Source: Prochlorococcus sp. AG-363-J23
GTDB lineage: Bacteria > Cyanobacteriota > Cyanobacteriia > PCC-6307 > Cyanobiaceae
Assembly: GCA_003280245.1 (NCBI GenBank)
Contig: QCFN01000003.1
Span: 1 to 64,000 of the forward strand
Direction of reading: 5' to 3'
Length of the DNA stretch: 64,000 bases
The position numbers and the translations under genes are program-made. Every line of letters starts with the position of its first letter. The first letter of the stretch is position 1. The notes beneath the pieces were generated by a model, which ran no database searches, was not told the DNA's origin, and worked only from the letters and a program-made list of their open reading frames with translations. This document shows, piece after piece, positions 57,922 through 64,000 of this stretch.

Positions 57922-58962
57922 ATGAGCAATGTTTATCCACAGATCATTTGTTTAGGAGAAGCACTTGTGGATAGGTTGGGTCCTTTGGGCGTAGACCCTT
58001 TGCAGGTAAATAATGATGAGGATCTGCTTGATTGTTTTGGTGGTGCTCCTGCGAATGTTGCGTGTGCTCTTGCGAAACTTGGTATTTCAACTGCTTTGGT
58101 TGGAAGATTGGGTGCTGATGAAATTGCTGAAAGTTTTCAAAGGTTATTACGAAGCCGGGGAGTTAATCTTTCAGCATTGCAATTGGACGATTTACTTCCA
58201 ACTCGCATTGTATTAGTAAAGAGAGATCCTATTGGTGAAAGAACTTTTAATGGGTTTGTTGGAGATGTAGGTAAAGGCTTTGCTGATCAAGCACTTGATA
58301 GTCACGAGCTCTTAAACACACTTGAGCCATTATTAAGCAACGCAAAATGGTTGTTAATTGGGAGTATTCCTCTTGCTAGCCCTAGTTCATGTGAGGCTTT
58401 GGAGCTTGCTGTAAAGTGTGCAATTGCTCAAGGTGTAAATATCGTATTTGATGTAAATTGGAGACCTACATTTTGGGACTGTTCTGCACCTGATAACTCA
58501 GGGCCTTCAGTTTCACAAATTGCTAAAATAAGAGTTATTTTTGAGCAGGCTTCATTGTTAAAGCTTGCTGGAGAAGAGGCCGATTGGTTTTTTCAGACTA
58601 GAGATCCAGAAAGAATTTCTCTGTCTCTTCCTAATAAGCCAGCAGTAGTAATAACAGATGGTTCGAGAGAAATTAAATGGTTTTTTTCAGGACAAGGCGG
58701 TGTAATTAATTCTTTTAAAGTGAATGTGGTTGATAGTACTGGAGCTGGCGATGGTTTTCTTGCAGGGTTGTTATATCAACTCTGTAAGGAACCATGGAAC
58801 TTTAATTCTTTATCAGAAAAATCTGTTAGAGATCGTATTTCACAAGCGATTATTTATGGGAACGCTTGTGGAGCTTTAATATGTACTGGTTCAGGAGCAA
58901 TTGACCCTCAGCCTACTAATCAAGAAGTACTAGATTTTCTTGGAAAATACGCATCTTGTTGA
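57922..58962 (+). CDS. PfkB-family sugar kinase, probable fructokinase
   Basis: A 346-residue kinase that probably phosphorylates fructose or a related sugar. ICLGEALVDRLG, CFGGAPANVACALAKLG and GRLGADEIAE form the sugar-binding half. The ATP and catalytic half ends in VVDSTGAGDGFLAGLLYQL, in which the GAGD Asp is the base. It is 57 bases after mutY on the same strand but may have its own promoter. Relatives that use ribose or other sugars cannot be excluded. Confidence 0.88.
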   Translation: MSNVYPQIICLGEALVDRLGPLGVDPLQVNNDEDLLDCFGGAPANVACALAKLGISTALVGRLGADEIAESFQRLLRSRGVNLSALQLDDLLPTRIVLVKRDPIGERTFNGFVGDVGKGFADQALDSHELLNTLEPLLSNAKWLLIGSIPLASPSSCEALELAVKCAIAQGVNIVFDVNWRPTFWDCSAPDNSGPSVSQIAKIRVIFEQASLLKLAGEEADWFFQTRDPERISLSLPNKPAVVITDGSREIKWFFSGQGGVINSFKVNVVDSTGAGDGFLAGLLYQLCKEPWNFNSLSEKSVRDRISQAIIYGNACGALICTGSGAIDPQPTNQEVLDFLGKYASC

Positions 58963-59094
58963 GAGATATTGATCTGGCCCACATAATTTGGAATAAATTA
59001 CTAGCTTTAGGATTAATTTAATTGGATTAATGTCTTAAAACTATTTAGCTCTTTGGGATTTAGAGTAGGTGAGATTTAGGTTGATTTGTTAGAG

Positions 59095-59919
59095 ATGCAC
59101 ATATCAGATGGACAGCATCATGAAAGCGTCCTGTTTATATCTTTGGATTCATGTCGATATGACACGTTTAAGAAGGCTGGTTTATCAGTTCTGAGATCTA
59201 TAGGACCTTTACATAAAGCATTCTCGCCAAGTTATTTCACCTATGGAAGTCATGCTGCTTTTTGGATGGGGTTCACACCAGGGGTTATTGGAAGTCAAAT
59301 TCCTTGGTTAAATCCAAAAGCAGGAAAATTGTTTCGTATGGCTTATGCAGGTAGTGCTGGTGATGACCGTGATGGATTCAGTCTTCAAGGAGAAAATCTG
59401 ATAGAAGGTTTTCGAAAACTTGGTTATTTAACATTAGGCACGGGTTCGGTTGAATGGTTTGATACTGGAACTCCAACAGGGGCTGTTTTATCAAGGAATT
59501 TTGATTCTTTTTGGTATAGCGGAAATACCTGGAGCTTAAAGTCACAATTAGCTTGGATTCAAGCCGAACTTATAAATCAGACTAAAAATCAACCTATTTT
59601 TCTTTTTTTAAATATTGGTGAAACTCATGTTCCATACTGGCATCAAGGAGCTAATTGGGAGCCTTGGCCTAGTCCTTGTGTCCCATTCGGAGGAAGCAAT
59701 TGTTCACGACGTGAAAGTCGACGAAGACAACTTTTATGCCTTGAATGGGTCGACAAATGTCTTGTAGATTTGATCAAATCTTTTTACAATTCAACCATTA
59801 TTGTTTGTGCGGACCATGGAGATTGTTGGGGGGAGGATGGTCTGTGGGAACATGGAATTAGTCACAAGTCTACTCTTACAGTCCCTTTGCTTTTGCGTGT
59901 CAGAGGAAAGCCTATTTAA
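59095..59919 (+). CDS. Alkaline-phosphatase-superfamily protein, sulfatase-like but atypical
   Basis: A 274-residue protein. VLFISLDSCRYDTF is the first metal-binding strand, SHAAFWMGFTPG the position of the nucleophile region and CADHGDCWGEDGLWEHGISH the second metal site. The sulfatase motif CxPxR is absent, so it is not a classic sulfatase and may hydrolyse or transfer a phospho-ester. At 274 residues it is shorter than most members. The TTG at 59086 is an alternative start. It overlaps tsaE by 4 bases. Confidence 0.7.
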   Translation: MHISDGQHHESVLFISLDSCRYDTFKKAGLSVLRSIGPLHKAFSPSYFTYGSHAAFWMGFTPGVIGSQIPWLNPKAGKLFRMAYAGSAGDDRDGFSLQGENLIEGFRKLGYLTLGTGSVEWFDTGTPTGAVLSRNFDSFWYSGNTWSLKSQLAWIQAELINQTKNQPIFLFLNIGETHVPYWHQGANWEPWPSPCVPFGGSNCSRRESRRRQLLCLEWVDKCLVDLIKSFYNSTIIVCADHGDCWGEDGLWEHGISHKSTLTVPLLLRVRGKPI

Positions 59920-60491
59920 GTAGTTGATATAATTAGTTCCCGTTTTGTATTTATAAACTTTTCATGGCCGAAGTTAAGTTGTAGTTTCCAAGAGTTTTTA
60001 GGTGTGAAGCTAAGTCTTTCTGGCCATTCAACAGCTAAAAGTGCTCTCATTAGATGAGCTTCTTCTTCTTCTTGCGCAAATAATTCATCTGCAGTTTCTT
60101 GGTTTTCAAGCCTGTAAAGATCTACATGGACAAGTGCTGTAGGTTGACCGGCTACATGCCCTTTATAATGCTGTGCAAGTGCAAAAGATGGACTAGTAAT
60201 TGGCTCATTTATGCCAAGACTTTGTCCAATACCCTTAACTAAGTTGGTTTTGCCTGTTCCTAAATCCCCTGTTAGCAAAAATATAGGAAGGATTTTTTTA
60301 TTGTTGCTTTGATCTTGTAGCTTCCTCTTGGTTGCTAGCCAAGCCCTGGCAAGCTTTGCTCCCACTATGTGTGTTTCCTCAACAGTTGTCAAAAAAATTT
60401 TTTGGACTCCTATCCCAGTAGATTGATCTGTAAATGAGTCGACATGTTCGCTGTTTTGGCGAAGACTCTTGCTAACTTTCTCTATTCCCAT
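59916..60491 (-). CDS. tsaE: tRNA threonylcarbamoyladenosine biosynthesis protein TsaE
   Basis: A 191-residue ATPase of the t6A37 pathway that acts with TsaB and TsaD. The P-loop is [10 protein letters not shown], then [18 protein letters not shown] and a late VEWPERL. An N-terminal extension of about 40 residues precedes the usual LTTVEET start. The annotated long frame begins at a GTG (60524) inside the ahcY coding start, so I choose the ATG at 60491. It is divergent from ahcY with only 16 bases between starts. Confidence 0.88.
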   Translation of the reverse strand: MGIEKVSKSLRQNSEHVDSFTDQSTGIGVQKIFLTTVEETHIVGAKLARAWLATKRKLQDQSNNKKILPIFLLTGDLGTGKTNLVKGIGQSLGINEPITSPSFALAQHYKGHVAGQPTALVHVDLYRLENQETADELFAQEEEEAHLMRALLAVEWPERLSFTPKNSWKLQLNFGHEKFINTKRELIISTT

Positions 60492-60492
60492 A

Positions 60493-60498
60493 GGGGAG
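60493..60498 (+). promoter_or_regulatory. Shine-Dalgarno site that sets the ahcY start
   Basis: GGGGAG lies 9 bases before the ATG at 60508. It is a strong site and supports 60508 over the in-frame TTG at 60469, which has no such element. Confidence 0.6.
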
Positions 60499-60507
60499 CT
60501 TTCAACC

Positions 60508-61938
60508 ATGGTGGGATTGTCCACAGCTTTAACTGATTTACAACAGGCTGCTTCTGATTATGTAGTAGCTGATCTTGCATTGGCTGAGTTTGGTCGCAAG
60601 GAGCTAATCATTGCGGAAACAGAGATGCCAGGCTTGATGGCTCTTCGAGTTAAGTATGGCAGTGAGAAGCCTTTGCAAGGCGCAAGAATTGCAGGCAGTT
60701 TGCATATGACCATTCAGACAGGTGTTCTTATTGAAACTTTGGTTGCCTTGGGAGCCAAAGTCCGCTGGGCATCTTGCAATATTTTTTCTACCCAGGATCA
60801 TGCAGCTGCTGCAATAGCTGCAAGTGGAGTACCAGTTTTTGCTAAAAAAGGAGAAACATTAGATGAGTACTGGGAATATACTCATCAGATTTTGGATTGG
60901 GGAGATCAGAATCCAAATATGATTCTTGATGATGGTGGTGATGCAACAGGGTTAGTTATTCTTGGCAGCAAAGCTGAGAAAAATATTTCAATATTAGATA
61001 AACCTTCCAATGATGAAGAGAAAGCTTTATATGCATCTATTCGAAATAAGTTGAATGAAGATCCAGCATTTTATTCAAGAATTAAGAAGAATATTCAAGG
61101 TGTTACAGAGGAAACTACTACAGGGGTTGCACGTCTTTATCAGATGCAAAAGAGCGGTGAATTGCCCTTCCCTGCCATAAATGTAAATGACTCGGTTACG
61201 AAAAGTAAGTTCGATAATCTATACGGGTGCCGAGAATCATTAGTAGATGGAATAAAAAGAGCTACTGATGTCATGGTTGCGGGAAAAACGGCTCTGGTAA
61301 TTGGATATGGTGATGTGGGAAAGGGATCAGCACAGTCTTTAAGGGGACTTGGTGCAACAGTTTTTATTGCAGAAATAGATCCTATTTGTGCATTACAGGC
61401 GGCAATGGAAGGTTATAGAGTTGTTCGCTTAGATGATGTTGTGCAAGATGTAGATATATTTGTTACTGCCACAGGCAATTTTCAGGTTATTCGTCATGAA
61501 CATTTAATTAGGATGAAGGATGAGGCCATAGTATGTAACATCGGTCATTTTGATAATGAAATTGATGTTTCCTCTCTAAAGAAATATGAATGGGAAAATA
61601 TTAAGCCACAGGTGGATCATATTACGCTGCCAACAGGCAATCGAATAATTCTTCTTGCTGAAGGTCGCTTGGTTAATTTAGGCTGTGCTACAGGGCATCC
61701 AAGTTTCGTCATGAGTAATTCTTTTACCAACCAAGTCTTGGCTCAGATTGAGTTATATACGAAAGGAGATAATTATGAGAATCAAGTATATGTTTTACCT
61801 AAGTATTTGGATGAAGCAGTTGCACGGCTTCATCTGGAGAAGATTGGAGCGAAACTAACCGAACTTTCAACAGAACAAGCCGAATATATTAATGTTCCAA
61901 AAGAAGGACCTTACAAGCCAGACCATTATCGATATTAA
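60508..61938 (+). CDS. ahcY: Adenosylhomocysteinase
   Basis: A 476-residue NAD-dependent enzyme that cleaves S-adenosylhomocysteine to adenosine and homocysteine and so restores methylation capacity. It has [12 protein letters not shown] and [15 protein letters not shown], then [14 protein letters not shown], the NAD loop [29 protein letters not shown] and the C-terminal KPDHYRY, the conserved end with Lys-x-x-x-Tyr-x-Tyr. The upstream TTG frame at 60469 is probably not used because a Shine-Dalgarno site precedes the ATG at 60508. It is divergent from tsaE. Confidence 0.97.
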   Translation: MVGLSTALTDLQQAASDYVVADLALAEFGRKELIIAETEMPGLMALRVKYGSEKPLQGARIAGSLHMTIQTGVLIETLVALGAKVRWASCNIFSTQDHAAAAIAASGVPVFAKKGETLDEYWEYTHQILDWGDQNPNMILDDGGDATGLVILGSKAEKNISILDKPSNDEEKALYASIRNKLNEDPAFYSRIKKNIQGVTEETTTGVARLYQMQKSGELPFPAINVNDSVTKSKFDNLYGCRESLVDGIKRATDVMVAGKTALVIGYGDVGKGSAQSLRGLGATVFIAEIDPICALQAAMEGYRVVRLDDVVQDVDIFVTATGNFQVIRHEHLIRMKDEAIVCNIGHFDNEIDVSSLKKYEWENIKPQVDHITLPTGNRIILLAEGRLVNLGCATGHPSFVMSNSFTNQVLAQIELYTKGDNYENQVYVLPKYLDEAVARLHLEKIGAKLTELSTEQAEYINVPKEGPYKPDHYRY

Positions 61939-62025
61939 TTTAACTAATTAATATCTTTACTATATATTAATATATTTTTTTTAAAACGATTGCCGAACTA
62001 AAATTATTATAATTAAATTCTTTTA

Positions 62026-63702
62026 ATGTCTTCTTGTATTTATTATCACCCTGATGGCTTTACTGTTAAGAACCGTCAAATAATGGGACGAAGAGTTGTA
62101 GGCGAGTCGTTTCTTAATTCATATTTGCGTTATCGTTCTTCTGGTGATATTTGGATTCAGGTTGAGAAGATTCAGCATGCAAAAGAGTTCGCTAATTTGG
62201 CTTTAGAGTTGGGAAATAAAGATAAAGTAAAGGTTGTTAATCGTGAAAATTTAAGTGCTTTAAAGAAGCCTGGATGTGTTTTTTTTTCGGGGCCTGGGTT
62301 AGATGCTTGGGCAAAATATAGAGCCTTTTATGGTGATGATCAGTGGAGTATATGTGGCATCACTCATACCACTGCTTCTGCGGGGGCTATGGATAGTATC
62401 GCAGATCTTTTAGTTTCTCCTGTTCAACCCTGGGATGCTTTGATTTGCACCAGTCGCGCTGTCAAGAAAAATGTTCAACGAATTCTTGATAGCCAGATTG
62501 ATTATCTTCGCCACAGGTTTGATTGTAGAAAAATAGTTTCTCCTAAGTTGCCAATCATTCCACTAGGTATTGATGTAGAAACATTTTCTAGATCTAATGT
62601 TGATCAGAAATCCGCGCGAAAGCGTTTGCAATTACCTGAAGAAGCTTTAGTAGTTTTGTTTACTGGAAGATTATCTTTTCATAGTAAAGCTAATCCTTAT
62701 GGAATGTATTTAGGACTTGAGCAAGCATCTAAATCGACTAATAAGAAAATAATTTTACTCGAATGTGGTCATTTCCCTAATGAAGAAGTTAAAACTGCGT
62801 TTTCTGAGGCAGCCAAAGTTGCGTGTCCATCGGTTAGAACAATTCATGTGGATGGAAGTAAATCAGAACAATTCAAACTTGCTTGGCAAGTAGCAGATAT
62901 CTTTTGTTCTTTAGCAGATAATATTCAAGAGGCTTTTGGTATTACTCCTTTAGAAGCTATGGCAGCTGGTTTGCCAGTCGTTGTGAGTGATTGGGATGGA
63001 TATCGTGACACGGTTAGAGATCAAATAGATGGTTTTCGAATTTCTACCACTACACCTCCACCAGGATATGGGGCTGATCTTGCGAATTGGCATTCGCTTG
63101 GAATTGCCCGTTATGACATGTATCTTGGATATACATCTTCAATGACAAGTGTCAATCTTGAAGAGCTAACTCATGCTTTTAAAAGACTTTTTGCTTCAGC
63201 TGATTTGCGAAAATCCATGGGTGAAGCTGGCAAAAAGAATGTTTTAAATAATTATGATTGGAAAGTTATTATTCCTAGATATGAAGAACTTTGGTTGGAG
63301 TTGAATCAGATCAGGAAGAAGGCTGTTGAACAAAGTACAAAGCTACTTCATCCATGTCCATCTAGATTAGACCCTTTTTATGCATTTGAAGGTTATTCAA
63401 CAGATAAATTACTTCCGGAAACTAATTTAGAACTTGTTTATAAGAGTTTTGATGAATCTTACAAACGATATCGGGATACTCGTAATTTAGCTATGTTTGC
63501 TTATGTCGCTAAAAGAATGATCTCTGATGAAAAATTGATTAGTGCTTTGAAGGTTTTAAGTGCTGAAGGATCTTGTACAGTTTCATCGTTAACGAAAAAA
63601 GTATTTATAGCTTCTAACAATAATGTGACATTTCTATGTTCTCTTGCCTGGCTTTTAAAGATGGGTATTGTTAAAAAAGTGAATATCGATAAATACTCAT
63701 AG
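62026..63702 (+). CDS. Family-4 glycosyltransferase with long C-terminal extension
   Basis: A 558-residue GT-B enzyme. YYHPDGF begins the N-terminal domain, ICTSRAVKKNVQRIL is the hinge, PLGIDVETFSR the linker and VLFTGRLSFHSKANP the donor half, with EAFGITPLEAMAAGLPVVVSDWDGYRDTV as the donor-binding loop. The last 130 residues are helical and lack a known match. Relatives occur in cyanobacterial clusters for glycolipids or surface glycans. It is 87 bases after ahcY on the same strand. Confidence 0.78.
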   Translation: MSSCIYYHPDGFTVKNRQIMGRRVVGESFLNSYLRYRSSGDIWIQVEKIQHAKEFANLALELGNKDKVKVVNRENLSALKKPGCVFFSGPGLDAWAKYRAFYGDDQWSICGITHTTASAGAMDSIADLLVSPVQPWDALICTSRAVKKNVQRILDSQIDYLRHRFDCRKIVSPKLPIIPLGIDVETFSRSNVDQKSARKRLQLPEEALVVLFTGRLSFHSKANPYGMYLGLEQASKSTNKKIILLECGHFPNEEVKTAFSEAAKVACPSVRTIHVDGSKSEQFKLAWQVADIFCSLADNIQEAFGITPLEAMAAGLPVVVSDWDGYRDTVRDQIDGFRISTTTPPPGYGADLANWHSLGIARYDMYLGYTSSMTSVNLEELTHAFKRLFASADLRKSMGEAGKKNVLNNYDWKVIIPRYEELWLELNQIRKKAVEQSTKLLHPCPSRLDPFYAFEGYSTDKLLPETNLELVYKSFDESYKRYRDTRNLAMFAYVAKRMISDEKLISALKVLSAEGSCTVSSLTKKVFIASNNNVTFLCSLAWLLKMGIVKKVNIDKYS

Positions 63703-63828
63703 ATTGTCATAGATATATATTAGGTTCATTCAATATTTGATTAAATAATTAAAGTATTTAAGAGTAATTTCTTGCATCTTTAGTCAGGATCTGCTTATTA
63801 TTATAACCTTAGGAAAAAATCTTTATCT

Positions 63829-64000
63829 GTGGGTTTCGGCGAATTTTTGCATCAGCTTCCTCAGTTACTAGGTAATGCGATTGAGGCAAATCAGTGGATA
63901 GGCTATTTAGCACTCTGCGCAGCAATGTTTTTAGAGAATCTTTTTCCTCCAATCCCATCTGAATTGATAATGCCTTTGGGTGGGTTTTATGTTCAGCAAG
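63829..64000 (+). CDS. DedA-family membrane protein, 5' part only
   Basis: A GTG at 63829 opens a frame that runs off the right edge. The 57 visible residues include GYLALCAAMFLENLFPPIPSELIMPLGGFY, which matches the first re-entrant helix and the EN-x-FPPIPSE motif of DedA proteins. These are membrane proteins linked to lipid flipping or proton-dependent transport. An AGGA at 63811 lies about 14 bases before the GTG, a loose ribosome-binding site. Most of the gene is outside the window. Confidence 0.8.
   Translation, partial: MGFGEFLHQLPQLLGNAIEANQWIGYLALCAAMFLENLFPPIPSELIMPLGGFYVQQ

Overview
The window looks like a chromosome segment of a marine picocyanobacterium, most probably a low-light-type Prochlorococcus. 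This is an inference from an AT-rich, densely packed genome with many TTG/GTG starts, from SecA, CysE, AhcY and group-2 sigma-factor protein types, and from the run infC-miaA-gyrB-crcB-crcB-gpx-mgtE-sigma factor. I could not run a search to confirm species or strain. I see no rRNA, tRNA, CRISPR array, transposase or prophage gene.

Bases 1-10740 hold a cell-surface polysaccharide locus. It has the dTDP-L-rhamnose set (end of rfbA, then rfbC, rfbD, rfbB), two family-2 glycosyltransferases, a two-gene ABC exporter of the Wzt/Wzm kind, a sulfotransferase-like/glycosyltransferase fusion and, on the other strand, an RgpF-like protein. secA follows (10951-13803), then a minus-strand trio with two glycosyltransferase-like proteins and a kdsB-type CMP-sugar synthetase.

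Bases 16773-32383 form a type I secretion region: an HlyD-type adaptor with five identical 63-bp repeats in its cytoplasmic tail, a parvulin-type isomerase, a large ABC exporter with cyclic-nucleotide-binding-like and C39-like domains, and an acidic, cysteine-free RTX-like protein (30698-32383) that ends at a strong terminator. Two methyltransferases, two related family-4 glycosyltransferases and TPR/glycosyltransferase proteins lie among them. The simplest reading is a secreted, perhaps glycosylated, surface-layer protein with its exporter and modifying enzymes.

Bases 32630-43881 are a minus-strand nucleotide-sugar cluster. WbpA-, WbpB- and WbpD-like enzymes, a DegT aminotransferase, a UDP-sugar epimerase, an AsnB-like amidotransferase and a WbmS-like deacetylase suggest a 2,3-diacetamido-uronic acid, perhaps as its amide. 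An LhgO-type 2-hydroxyglutarate oxidase lies directly downstream of wbpB. It could reoxidise the 2-hydroxyglutarate that WbpB-type enzymes make when they recycle NAD+. This is the most interesting inference in the window.

From 43993 to the right end the content is mostly housekeeping: cysE, a GntR regulator, infC, miaA, gyrB, two fluoride-channel subunits, gpx, mgtE, a sigma factor, an alpha/beta hydrolase, two more glycosyltransferases, mutY with a Nudix domain, a PfkB sugar kinase, an alkaline-phosphatase-superfamily protein, tsaE, ahcY, another glycosyltransferase and the start of a dedA gene.
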